From CAYQQO01 sp964420115 (GTDB lineage Bacteria > Patescibacteriota > Minisyncoccia > Portnoybacterales > UBA2143): a stretch of DNA of 15,583 nt. Within the stretch, counting starts at the first letter, position 1. Each line of letters starts with the position of its first letter. Shown in pieces: positions 1 to 6,763 of the stretch. The stretch is taken from NCBI GenBank assembly GCA_964420115.1, contig CAYQQO010000014.1, forward strand, positions 1-15,583. Direction: 5' to 3'. Both the position numbers and the translations under genes were made by a program. Below the pieces are notes generated by a model, which did no database searches, was not told the origin of the DNA, and worked only from the letters and a program-made list of their open reading frames with translations.

Positions 1-42
1 TTGACTGGCTCTTTTTTTTGTGTTAACCTAAAAAATAACTAA
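1..42 (+). CDS. C-terminal end of an unidentified upstream gene (partial)
   Basis: Frame 1 is open from the window edge and stops with TAA at 40-42, directly abutting the ATG at 43 of the next gene. That is the tight junction seen between the following genes. Only 13 residues are visible, so no function can be given. A second frame ends at 24-26, so the assignment to this frame is a guess from the junction alone. Confidence 0.3.
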   Translation: MTGSFFCVNLKNN

Positions 43-396
43 ATGACTAAGCTTATTGTCCAAATTATTAGCAATGCTCTGGCTATTTTTTTAGCTGTTT
101 ACCTTGTGCCGGGCATTGTTTTTGAAGGAGATATCCTGACCCTGATAATAGCTGGTCTAATTTTAGCCCTAATCAACTTATTTATTAAGCCAGTCCTTCA
201 TCTTTTGTCAGCCCCGCTGATACTTTTAAGTTTAGGACTTTTTAGTTTGGTGATTAATATAGGACTGTTGTGGCTATTGGAATATTTTGTTAATGAATTA
301 ATGATTACCGGACTAACCAACTATTTATGGGGAACTTTAATTATCAGCTTAGTTAATATATCGTTTAGCTTGGCTAGCAAGAAAAACAAAGATTAA
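43..396 (+). CDS. Phage-holin-family (PF04020-like) four-helix membrane protein
   Basis: This 117-residue protein is almost entirely hydrophobic. About four membrane segments lie near residues 4-24, 29-48, 52-80 and 92-110. The motif LINLFIKPVL near residues 43-52 and the following leucine-rich helices match the small YvlD/holin-4 family, whose cellular role is poorly defined despite the name. It probably sits in the cytoplasmic membrane; a lysis role is not implied. The ATG abuts a preceding TAA, and its own TAA shares one base with the secG ATG (TAATG), so the two are translationally coupled. No Shine-Dalgarno sequence is visible. Family assignment is from sequence pattern only. Confidence 0.75.
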   Translation: MTKLIVQIISNALAIFLAVYLVPGIVFEGDILTLIIAGLILALINLFIKPVLHLLSAPLILLSLGLFSLVINIGLLWLLEYFVNELMITGLTNYLWGTLIISLVNISFSLASKKNKD

Positions 397-614
397 TGGA
401 AACAATACTGCCCATTGCCCAAATTATTATTTCAGCGGCTTTAATCGCCACTATTTTACTCCAACAACGCGGAGCTGGCGGCTCGGCTATTTTTGGCGGT
501 GGCGGCGGAAACAGTTATCATACCAAAAGAGGTTTTGAAAAAATTGTCTATAATTCATCTATTGTTTTAGCCGCCCTTTTCCTTATCACCGCCTTTCTTA
601 ACTTACTATTCTAA
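396..614 (+). CDS. secG: Preprotein translocase subunit SecG
   Basis: SecG is the small accessory subunit of the SecYEG channel and assists protein export across the cytoplasmic membrane. The 72-residue protein has two membrane helices (about residues 4-21 and 52-71) joined by a glycine-rich loop. The loop contains the family signature around LLQQRGAGGSAIFGG (residues 22-36). Length is typical for the family. The start ATG overlaps the stop of the upstream gene by one base, and there is no Shine-Dalgarno sequence, so translation probably depends on coupling. A peptide-binding protein gene follows. Confidence 0.93.
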   Translation: METILPIAQIIISAALIATILLQQRGAGGSAIFGGGGGNSYHTKRGFEKIVYNSSIVLAALFLITAFLNLLF

Positions 615-780
615 AACAGAGCGAAACCTGTTCGCTATTGATAGAATAACCAAAAAAACCATTAGTATCTCGCTTAAAAAATTAACCTCGCGCCTTAAAA
701 AGAAAACCAGTCAAGAGGCAGAAAACAAAGAAAGCGCGAACACTTCAGCCAAAGGCCCTCATTTAAAAAAAGACAGAGGG

Positions 781-2601
781 TTGTTCTCTTTTTTCAAAAA
801 AAACAAAAAAGACCAAGAGTTTGAACAAAACGACGAAAAGAAAAAGTGGCCGACCATACGCCAGCTAAGGCATACTTTTAAAGTTCTCCCTTCTCGGGAA
901 CGATGGCTGGCCCGCATTCTTTTAATAATAATATTGGTGTCAATTGGTGTTTTAATCTTCAACTATTACTGGGGCAAAACAGAAGGAATCCCCCAAGTTG
1001 GCGGCATTTACCGCGAAGGCATCCTTGGCCAACCGCGCTTTATTAACCCTATTTTAGCCCAAACTAATGATACTGACAGAGACATTACCCAGCTTATTTT
1101 CTCCGGTCTTTTTAAATACGACGGCCATAGCCAGCTTGTCCCTGATTTAGCCAAAGAATACAGCGTTTCTGAAGATGGGCTGACTTATACTGTCAAATTG
1201 AAAAAGGGTCTTCTTTGGCACAACGGCGAAACATTAACAGCCGATGATATTGTTTTCACCATTAAAACTATTCAAGACAGGGCTTATGGCAGTCCTTTAA
1301 GGATTAACTGGCAGACAATTGAAGTGGAGAAAATCGATCAGCATACCATAGAATTTAAATTAAAAAATATTTACGCTCCTTTTATTCATAATTTGACAGT
1401 CGGTATTTTGCCAAAACATCTTTGGGCGGGTATTTCAGACCAGAATTTCCCCTTAGCTGAACACAATCTTAAACCAGTCGGCTCCGGTCCTTACAAATTT
1501 GAAGAATTGGAACAGGACAAAAGCGAAAGAATCAGCTCCATTTCTTTGATCAGAAACGAAAGCTTCTATTTAACAGAAGATAAGAATAACAAAAACCTTC
1601 AATTGGACGGGAAAAACGCTCTTGAAAACAAACCGCCATACATTGAAAAAATTACTATTAAATTTTACGGCAGTCAGGACGGCCTTTTAAACGCCTACCA
1701 GAATTATCAAGTAGACGGGATAGGGCTTCTTTCCGCCTCGGGTTATTCTCAATTGCACAGCAGAACAGAAATACGCCAAATCAGCATACCTGTTTACTAC
1801 GCTGTTTTCTTTAACCAATCACAGAGCAAAGCTCTCTCTGATAAAACAGTCAGAATTGCTCTTTCTTACGCTACTAACAAAGAGGAGTTAATTGACCGTG
1901 TTTTAGACGGGAAAGGACAAATAGTTGACTCGCCTTTTTTACCCAACTGGCCTTTCTACACAGACCAAATAAATGTTTATGATTTTGCCTTAGAACACGC
2001 TAATAACATTTTAGAAGAGGAAGGATGGCAGGACACAGACGGCGACGGCATCCGCCAGAAGGAAATAAACAAAGAGGAAGTTAATTTGGAAATAAATCTT
2101 ACTTCAACCAACTGGCCGGAAGTTGTCCAGACAGCTGAAATTCTCAAAGAGCAATGGGAAAAAATAGGGGCAAGAATTAATTTAGAAATAGTTAATTCAG
2201 CCAATATCCAGCAGGATTACATTAAGCCAAGACAATACCAAACATTACTTTTTGGCGAAGTTTTAGGGGCTGATCCTGACCCATTTGCCTTTTGGCATTC
2301 CTCCCATAAAAAAGATCCCTTTCTTAATCTCGCTCTTTACCAGAATCAAGACGCTGACAAACTGCTGGAGGAAGCCAGACAAACAATAAACCAAAGCGCC
2401 AGAGAAGAAAAATACAAAGAATTCCAAAAAATAATTACCCAAGACGCGCCAGCTGTTTTTCTTTACAGCCCTAATTACCTATACGCAGTCAATAAAAAAG
2501 TAAAAGGCCTTGATATTAAAAAAATGGCCCTGCCCTCGCAAAGATTTTCTCAAGTAGAAAACTGGTATATTAAAACAAAAAGAATAGACAAAACAGATTA
2601 A
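781..2601 (+). CDS. Membrane-anchored peptide ABC transporter substrate-binding protein (SBP_bac_5 family)
   Basis: This is an extracytoplasmic solute-binding protein of the DppA/OppA type (PF00496), expected to capture oligopeptides or similar ligands. With the TTG start at 781 it has 606 residues: a basic cytoplasmic N-terminus, one membrane helix at about 43-63, then the binding domain. Family features include FINPILAQ (87-94), the region around WHNGETLTADDIVFT (146-160) and GSGPYKF (234-240). A DTDGDG calcium-loop-like segment lies at 418-423. It has no lipobox, so the helix is the anchor. No permease or ATPase gene is in the window, so its partner is unknown. The start is doubtful: the same frame stays open back to 571 and reads as a lysine-rich extension. 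The only other NTG codon there is CTG at 628, with GAG six bases upstream. Confidence 0.88.
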   Translation: MFSFFKKNKKDQEFEQNDEKKKWPTIRQLRHTFKVLPSRERWLARILLIIILVSIGVLIFNYYWGKTEGIPQVGGIYREGILGQPRFINPILAQTNDTDRDITQLIFSGLFKYDGHSQLVPDLAKEYSVSEDGLTYTVKLKKGLLWHNGETLTADDIVFTIKTIQDRAYGSPLRINWQTIEVEKIDQHTIEFKLKNIYAPFIHNLTVGILPKHLWAGISDQNFPLAEHNLKPVGSGPYKFEELEQDKSERISSISLIRNESFYLTEDKNNKNLQLDGKNALENKPPYIEKITIKFYGSQDGLLNAYQNYQVDGIGLLSASGYSQLHSRTEIRQISIPVYYAVFFNQSQSKALSDKTVRIALSYATNKEELIDRVLDGKGQIVDSPFLPNWPFYTDQINVYDFALEHANNILEEEGWQDTDGDGIRQKEINKEEVNLEINLTSTNWPEVVQTAEILKEQWEKIGARINLEIVNSANIQQDYIKPRQYQTLLFGEVLGADPDPFAFWHSSHKKDPFLNLALYQNQDADKLLEEARQTINQSAREEKYKEFQKIITQDAPAVFLYSPNYLYAVNKKVKGLDIKKMALPSQRFSQVENWYIKTKRIDKTD

Positions 2602-2602
2602 A

Positions 2603-3328
2603 ATGGAATTAAAAAACATCAAGCCCGGTATCCGACATTTAGAAGATATGAAAGAACTTCTTTTTGATAAAGAATGGGCTAAATCAGCTCCCGACAAAGA
2701 ACTCTACTATATGTACCGCGATCTGGCGGAAAACAAAGAAGATAAAAAGAAAATATCCGAAGCTAACCTGCGCTACGACATCACCATTATGCCCTATCTT
2801 CTTTTGGGGAAAGAATTTAATAAAACAGCCGGACATGACCATCCTTTTACCCCTAACAGCCAAATGACATATCCGGAAATATACGAAGTTTTATCAGGCA
2901 GGGCTATATTTTTAATACAAGATTCTTATGAAGATGAAATAAAGGATATTGCCGCGATAAAAGCAGAACAAGGCAAAAAAGTAATTATTCCGCCAAACTA
3001 TGAACACTTAATAATTAATATTTCAGGAAAAGAACTAAAAACAGCCAACTGGATTTGCCGCTCATTCGACTCAAATATTTACAAGCCCTTCAAACAAAAA
3101 CACGGCTTTGCCTATTTTGCCATTCAAGATGAAGAAAAACAAATTGAATGGCTGGAAAATGACAATTACAAAAAAATCCCTCCCCTAAGATTTATCCAAG
3201 CTAATTTATGGCTTGATAAATTTAAAATAGACCCTCTTGAAAAAATGTATCAATTGGTTGAAGATTTATCCAAACTGGACTTCTTAAAAAACCCACAGAA
3301 CTATATTTGGCAAACCCTTGCGCCATAA
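2603..3328 (+). CDS. pgiA: Cupin-type (archaeal-type) glucose-6-phosphate isomerase
   Basis: It is predicted to interconvert glucose-6-phosphate and fructose-6-phosphate. The 241-residue protein matches the cupin PGI family (PF06560) known from archaea, not the large bacterial Pgi. Metal ligands of the cupin motif are visible: H78 and H80 in GHDH, E92 in PEIYEVLSG, and H135 in YEHLIINISG. The loop between H80 and E92 seems about five residues longer than I recall for Pyrococcus. The ATG lies one base after the stop of the binding-protein gene, with no Shine-Dalgarno sequence, so it is probably made by coupled translation in the same operon. Its product would feed the kinase, aldolase and transketolase encoded on the right of the window. 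Confidence 0.85.
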   Translation: MELKNIKPGIRHLEDMKELLFDKEWAKSAPDKELYYMYRDLAENKEDKKKISEANLRYDITIMPYLLLGKEFNKTAGHDHPFTPNSQMTYPEIYEVLSGRAIFLIQDSYEDEIKDIAAIKAEQGKKVIIPPNYEHLIINISGKELKTANWICRSFDSNIYKPFKQKHGFAYFAIQDEEKQIEWLENDNYKKIPPLRFIQANLWLDKFKIDPLEKMYQLVEDLSKLDFLKNPQNYIWQTLAP

Positions 3329-3336
3329 AAAGAGGG

Positions 3337-3383
3337 ACAAAAACAAAAAAGCCCTCATCGGATTCGTCCGAGTATTGGGCTTT
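3337..3383 (-). terminator. Intrinsic terminator of the small - strand gene
   Basis: A 7-bp outer stem (AAAGCCC at 3348-3354 with GGGCTTT at 3377-3383) encloses a 5-bp inner stem (3358-3362 with 3367-3371) and a four-base loop. On the - strand it is followed by TTTTTTGTTTTT. On the + strand the hairpin is followed by TTTAGG only, so it is polar for the - strand. It lies just after the stop of the + strand isomerase gene. Confidence 0.72.
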
Positions 3384-3411
3384 AGGAGCTATCCAAGGCT
3401 GGACTGTTCAT
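3382..3411 (-). CDS. Possible 9-codon mini-ORF with an ideal ribosome binding site
   Basis: On the - strand, AGGAG (complement of 3418-3422) stands six bases before ATG at 3411. The frame encodes MNSPALDSS and stops with TAA at 3382-3384, right at the base of the terminator hairpin. The Shine-Dalgarno sequence is one of the best in the window, which is odd for so short a frame. It may be a leader-like peptide, a decayed gene start, or chance. Confidence 0.2.
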   Translation of the reverse strand: MNSPALDSS

Positions 3412-3446
3412 TATTTTCTCCTGATTGTATAACTACGGGCAAAGAA

Positions 3447-3605
3447 CTAAACGACGAAGGAATGAATGAAAAAACCGACGACACCGCCGAGAAGAAAAAC
3501 AACCAGAAGAATCCCCAAAGAGAGAACAACGCTTGGCTCTCCCTCGCGAAGAACTTCCCACATTTCTTGGCCTATTTCCGACATTATTACATCGGTCTCG
3601 TTCAT
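3447..3605 (-). CDS. Small single-pass membrane protein, unidentified (52 aa)
   Basis: This short gene lies on the - strand between the isomerase and tRNA-Leu genes. ATG at 3605 is preceded by AAAGGG about seven bases upstream, and the frame stops with TAG at 3447-3449. The product has a hydrophilic acidic N-terminus (residues 1-24, including MSEIGQEMWEVLREGEP) and one strong membrane helix (about 25-47, rich in L, V and G). It ends in HSFVV. The charge and hydrophobicity layout looks like a real protein, and an intrinsic terminator lies downstream on the same strand. A later start at codon 8 (ATG) is possible. I do not recognise the family. The overlapping 114-codon + strand frame (3318-3662) lacks such features and is taken as its shadow. 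Confidence 0.55.
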   Translation of the reverse strand: MNETDVIMSEIGQEMWEVLREGEPSVVLSLGILLVVFLLGGVVGFFIHSFVV

Positions 3606-3691
3606 TGCCTTGCCCTTTCTTTTTTAGAGGTTAAAATAAAAGAACATTACAACAACTATTAATATCTTACCACACCAGCTTATTTAATCAA

Positions 3692-3775
3692 GGGCGGGTG
3701 GCGGAACTGGCAGACGCGCTGGCTTCAGGAGCCAGTGGCAGTAATGCCTTGCGGGTTCAAATCCCGCCTCGCCCA
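3692..3775 (+). tRNA. trnL-CAG: tRNA-Leu (anticodon CAG)
   Basis: An 84-nt class II tRNA. The acceptor stem GGGCGGG (3692-3698) pairs with CTCGCCC (3768-3774, one G-U) and is followed by discriminator A3775. The anticodon stem-loop is CTGGC-TTCAGGA-GCCAG with anticodon CAG, reading CUG leucine codons. A long variable arm (GGCA/TGCC) precedes the T arm GCGGG-TTCAAAT-CCCGC. No CCA is encoded (CTT follows), so the end must be added by a nucleotidyltransferase. RNase J starts about 97 bases downstream and may be co-transcribed. Confidence 0.96.
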
Positions 3776-3789
3776 CTTGTATTCTATTG

Positions 3790-3826
3790 TTCTGAAGGCG
3801 CCCGGCTTTGCTGCGGAACTTCAGAA
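3790..3826 (+). promoter_or_regulatory. Hairpin in the tRNA-Leu to RNase J leader
   Basis: A perfect 8-bp inverted repeat, TTCTGAAG (3790-3797) and CTTCAGAA (3819-3826), encloses a GC-rich 21-nt loop. No T-tract follows on either strand, so it is not an intrinsic terminator. It may mark processing between the tRNA and the mRNA, or a control element in the RNase J leader; both are inference. Confidence 0.5.
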
Positions 3827-3830
3827 TAAT

Positions 3831-3861
3831 ACAGATAACAATATACAAACAGATAACAATA
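3831..3861 (+). repeat. Two 13-bp direct repeats just upstream of RNase J
   Basis: ACAGATAACAATA occurs at 3831-3843 and again at 3849-3861, an 18-bp period, about 12 bases before the RNase J ATG. The region is A-rich and should be unstructured in RNA. A duplicated protein or RNA binding site is possible, or a simple local duplication. Confidence 0.6.
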
Positions 3862-3872
3862 CAATAAAATAT

Positions 3873-5564
3873 ATGACAAAAACAAAAATGAATAAAAAAA
3901 CAAAGAACTTAAGGGTTATCCCCTTAGGCGGCTTAGAAGAAGTTGGCCGCAATATGACCGTTTTGGAATACGGCGATGATATTATTATCATTGATATGGG
4001 ATTGCAATTCCCGGACGATGACATGCCCGGAATTGACTATATTATCCCCAACACCGCCTATCTAAAGGGCAAAAGGGATAAAATCAAGGGCGTTATTATC
4101 ACCCACGGCCACTACGATCATATCGGAGCAATCCCTCATTCCATGGGACGATTAGGCAACCCGCCTATTTATACCGCTCCGTTGACTCGCGGAATAATTC
4201 TTAAAAGACAGGAAGATTTTCCTGACGCGCCAAAATTAGATATTCACCAAGTAAAAAGCAATGACAAAATAAAGCTTGGTTGTTTTAGAGTGGAATTTTT
4301 CCATATAAACCACAATATCCCGGACAGCTTGGGCATCGTTGTCCATACCCCCGTTGGCATGGTTGTCCACACTGGGGATTTTAAATTTGATCCCAAGCCA
4401 GTTAATGAAAAACCCGCTGATCTGGCAAAAATTAAGCAACTGGGCAAAAAGGGAGTGACTCTTTTAATGGCTGACAGCACCAACGCCGATGTGCCGGGGC
4501 GCTCGCTTTCAGAAAGCGATATCCAAAAAAACTTAGAAAAAATCTTCAAAGATATTAAAGGAAGAATTATTGTCGCCACTTTTGCTTCTCTTTTAACAAG
4601 AGTCCAGCAAATTATTTGGCTGGCTGAAAAGTTTGGCCGCAAAGTAGTGGTTGAAGGCTACAGCATGAAAACAAACGTGGCTATTGCCAGAGAGCTTGGC
4701 TATTTGAAGGTTAAAAAACACACTTTAATTACCACCAAACAAACCAATGAACTGCCTGATAACAAAGTTATTATTATTTGCACCGGCGCCCAGGGAGAAG
4801 GAAACGCTGTTTTAATGAGACTGGCAACAGATGAACATCGTGTCTTAAGAATTCATCCCGGCGATACCGTTATTTTTTCTTCCTCTGTTGTCCCAGGCAA
4901 TGAAAGAGCTGTCCAAGGACTGCGAGACGCTCTTTATAGAAGAGACGCCAAAGTTATCCATTATGAGATGATGGATATTCATGCCGGCGGCCATGCGCCA
5001 AGCGAAGACTTAAAAACAATGCACCAAATGTTCAAACCTAAGTTCTTTATCCCCATTGAAGGAAGCTACTATATGTTAAAACAGCACGCTGAAATAGCTA
5101 AAAGCGCCGGGATTAAATCTAAAAACATAATTATCCCTAATAATGGCCAAGTTATTCTGGCAAACAAAGAAAGAATCAGATTAAGTAAAGAAAAAGTGCC
5201 GGCCAATTATGTTATGGTTGACGGACTTGGCGTCGGTGATGTCGGACAAGTTGTTCTAAGAGACAGACAAGCTATGGCTCAAGACGGCATGTTTGTAATT
5301 ATTACTATTGTTGACAGCAAAACAGGCCACATCAAAGGGAAACCAGACATTATTTCCCGAGGCTTTGTCTATTTGCGCGAATCCAAAGGATTATTGGACG
5401 AAACAAGACAGAAAGTCAAAGAAATTATCAGGCAAAGCGCCAACCCAGAGCACACAACCAACTGGGCATATGTTAAAGACAATATTAGAGATAAAATCGG
5501 CCATTTTCTCTACACAAAAACACAGCGAAGGCCGATGGTTTTGCCAGTTATTATTGAGGTCTAA
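3873..5564 (+). CDS. rnj: Ribonuclease J (metallo-beta-lactamase/beta-CASP RNase)
   Basis: RNase J is a zinc-dependent endo- and 5'-3' exoribonuclease for mRNA decay and RNA maturation in bacteria lacking RNase E. With ATG at 3873 the protein has 563 residues, a normal length. Visible signatures are PLGGLEEVGRNM (17-28), the zinc motif HGHYDH (78-83), HTGDFKFDP, ADSTNAD, the beta-CASP region after it, and the late HAGGHA motif. The C-terminal domain ends in QRRPMVLPVIIEV. The frame stays open upstream into the tRNA gene (3735), but a start there is impossible for an mRNA whose leader is tRNA. ATG at 3873 or 3888 is chosen from the family N-terminus. No Shine-Dalgarno sequence is present. The leader carries a hairpin and a direct repeat, which may bear on control. 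Confidence 0.95.
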   Translation: MTKTKMNKKTKNLRVIPLGGLEEVGRNMTVLEYGDDIIIIDMGLQFPDDDMPGIDYIIPNTAYLKGKRDKIKGVIITHGHYDHIGAIPHSMGRLGNPPIYTAPLTRGIILKRQEDFPDAPKLDIHQVKSNDKIKLGCFRVEFFHINHNIPDSLGIVVHTPVGMVVHTGDFKFDPKPVNEKPADLAKIKQLGKKGVTLLMADSTNADVPGRSLSESDIQKNLEKIFKDIKGRIIVATFASLLTRVQQIIWLAEKFGRKVVVEGYSMKTNVAIARELGYLKVKKHTLITTKQTNELPDNKVIIICTGAQGEGNAVLMRLATDEHRVLRIHPGDTVIFSSSVVPGNERAVQGLRDALYRRDAKVIHYEMMDIHAGGHAPSEDLKTMHQMFKPKFFIPIEGSYYMLKQHAEIAKSAGIKSKNIIIPNNGQVILANKERIRLSKEKVPANYVMVDGLGVGDVGQVVLRDRQAMAQDGMFVIITIVDSKTGHIKGKPDIISRGFVYLRESKGLLDETRQKVKEIIRQSANPEHTTNWAYVKDNIRDKIGHFLYTKTQRRPMVLPVIIEV

Positions 5565-5595
5565 AAAAGATTTGTCAAAAAAAGCAACTATCCCC

Positions 5596-5624
5596 TTGAC
5601 CTCTCTTTTTAAAAAAGGCAAAAT
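5596..5624 (+). promoter_or_regulatory. Candidate promoter for the 272-aa membrane protein gene
   Basis: TTGACC (5596-5601) is followed after 17 bases by CAAAAT (5619-5624). The -35 match is good and the -10 match weak. Transcription from here would run through the hairpin at 5677-5709 before reaching the gene, so either the promoter is false or the leader is attenuated. Confidence 0.3.
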
Positions 5625-5676
5625 ACTAACAACAAACGCTCCTTTGAAAATTGAATAAATACTCTGCCAGTAATTC

Positions 5677-5709
5677 TCATCCGGCCAAAAAGACGGCTGG
5701 ATGATTTTT
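5677..5709 (+). terminator. Intrinsic terminator after RNase J (or leader attenuator)
   Basis: TCATCCGGCC (5677-5686) pairs with GGCTGGATGA (5695-5704) as a 10-bp stem with one G-U, loop AAAAAGAC, then TTTTT. It lies 113 bases after the RNase J stop and 81 bases before the next start. A flanking 6-bp inverted repeat (ACTCTG 5661-5666, CAGAGT 5712-5717) could extend the structure. Confidence 0.68.
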
Positions 5710-5773
5710 GACAGAGTTGTTTGGAGGGAAAGGTCGAAACATATATTAAGCTGTTAAGAATACATTTATCAGC

Positions 5774-5780
5774 AAAGGAG
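5774..5780 (+). promoter_or_regulatory. Shine-Dalgarno site that fixes the start at 5790
   Basis: AAAGGAG ends nine bases before ATG 5790. It is one of very few strong ribosome binding sites in the window and argues against the TTG at 5721 and the ATG at 5781, which lies too close. Confidence 0.75.
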
Positions 5781-5789
5781 ATGCTTACA

Positions 5790-6608
5790 ATGAGTAAGAA
5801 AAACCAAGAATTTCAAGAAGATCTTCCACAAAACATTTCAGAAAGCAGCCAATTGTTAGACCAGTCGGTTTTAATGTCTGCTCTGCCCGACGGAACATCC
5901 AATCCCGACAGCTCTGGTTCTTCTGGCGGCGGACCGCAATTCGGCATGAACCAGCAAGGCAGCTGGGGGCAAAAAACAAAAGGATGGTTAAGTAAATACG
6001 GCAGTTCTGTTGTTTTACCTATCATAGCGCTTCTAATTTTAGCTGGCGGCATTTATCTCTACAGCAGCCAAAAAACAGATGAGGCCACCCTAAATTTAGA
6101 AGAAGACCAAACTGCCGCTATTGGAGAAGCAATGAATTTAGCCGAAGATTCAACTGACCAAGGATTAGCCGATATTGACGAATCAACTAACCAAGAGTTG
6201 GCCAACCAAAAATTACCTAATAAAAGAATCACTTTCTTGCCAGTTGAAGAAAACGAAAATATAAAAGACTTGACCGTCTTAACAGAAGTCCTGTCAGCTG
6301 CCCCAGAAGGCAGAAAAGAAGCTGGAAAAATAATTGAGACAGCGGCCAAAGGAAATGGAATAACGCATTTAGCTAGACGCGCTCTTAAAGATTACCTTGA
6401 AGATAACCCCCAAGAATTAACTAACGAGCACAAAATATATATTGAAGACTACTTAAAGGACAGAGCCGGTCCACTACCCTTAGACCCTGGAGACGAATTA
6501 GCTTTTGATGAAAACTTGATCCAAGAAGCAATTGACGCTTCACTGGCGCTTTCTGACGGACAACTAAAGAATTTAGAAAAGTATAGCGCCTTAGTATCTT
6601 GGGCATAA
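5790..6608 (+). CDS. Single-pass membrane protein of unknown function (272 aa)
   Basis: I do not recognise a named family. From ATG 5790 the protein starts with a hydrophilic cytoplasmic region of about 70 residues, including a Gly/Ser-rich stretch (DSSGSSGGGPQFG). One membrane helix follows (about 72-91). Next is an acidic linker of about 60 residues rich in E, D, N and Q, then a helical C-terminal domain (about 180-272) with the motif AKGNGITHLARRALKDYLED and an ending of LKNLEKYSALVSWA. The helix orientation suggests the C-terminal domain is outside the cytoplasm. The RGH-containing motif looks conserved in style, and I have the impression of similar domains in other CPR proteins, but that is memory, not a search. 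It has a strong Shine-Dalgarno sequence and its own terminator, so it is probably a single-gene, well-expressed unit. Confidence 0.8.
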   Translation: MSKKNQEFQEDLPQNISESSQLLDQSVLMSALPDGTSNPDSSGSSGGGPQFGMNQQGSWGQKTKGWLSKYGSSVVLPIIALLILAGGIYLYSSQKTDEATLNLEEDQTAAIGEAMNLAEDSTDQGLADIDESTNQELANQKLPNKRITFLPVEENENIKDLTVLTEVLSAAPEGRKEAGKIIETAAKGNGITHLARRALKDYLEDNPQELTNEHKIYIEDYLKDRAGPLPLDPGDELAFDENLIQEAIDASLALSDGQLKNLEKYSALVSWA

Positions 6609-6691
6609 AACAACAAAAAAATATTAAAATAGTTCTTTCCCTTCAAACTATACAAAACAATCTATACAAAACAATACCCCCCCATTGGGGC

Positions 6692-6725
6692 AAAAAAGCC
6701 CCGCGAAGGGGGCTTTTTTGTTTTT
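6692..6725 (+). terminator. Intrinsic terminator of the 272-aa protein gene
   Basis: AAAAAAGCCCC (6692-6702) pairs perfectly with GGGGCTTTTTT (6709-6719) around loop GCGAAG, then GTTTTT. It is a strong + strand terminator and could also act on the - strand. An alternative hairpin (GGGGC 6687-6691 with GCCCC 6698-6702) competes for the same bases. Confidence 0.88.
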
Positions 6726-6763
6726 AAAAACAAAAAAGGGATACCGCGTTGTTCGATATCCCT
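6726..6763 (-). terminator. Intrinsic terminator of the - strand structured RNA
   Basis: On the - strand AGGGATA (complement of 6757-6763) pairs with TATCCCT (complement of 6737-6743) around a 13-nt loop, followed by TTTTTTGTTTTT. It converges on the + strand terminator, and the two T-tracts are complementary to each other. Confidence 0.8.

Noticed and set aside
1..28. TTGACT at the left edge as a promoter for the first full gene
   Set aside because: No acceptable -10 at 16-18 bases, and the bases read as the end of an upstream coding frame abutting the ATG.
43..396. Prophage or lysis cassette, from the holin-like gene
   Set aside because: This family is common in bacterial chromosomes, and no phage gene, integrase or attachment site is nearby.
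2032..2049. DTDGDG segment of the binding protein as a dockerin or cellulosome module
   Set aside because: A single calcium-loop-like segment inside the solute-binding domain. There is no second repeat.
3318..3662. 114-codon + strand frame after the isomerase gene
   Set aside because: It overlaps the isomerase end, crosses a terminator hairpin, lacks domain-like pattern, and is antisense to a better small membrane-protein frame.
3735..3872. RNase J starting inside the tRNA-Leu gene
   Set aside because: The frame is merely open across the tRNA. The family N-terminus begins near ATG 3873.
5721..5789. TTG start at 5721 for the 272-aa protein
   Set aside because: ATG 5790 has AAAGGAG at ideal spacing, while the upstream residues look like translated leader.
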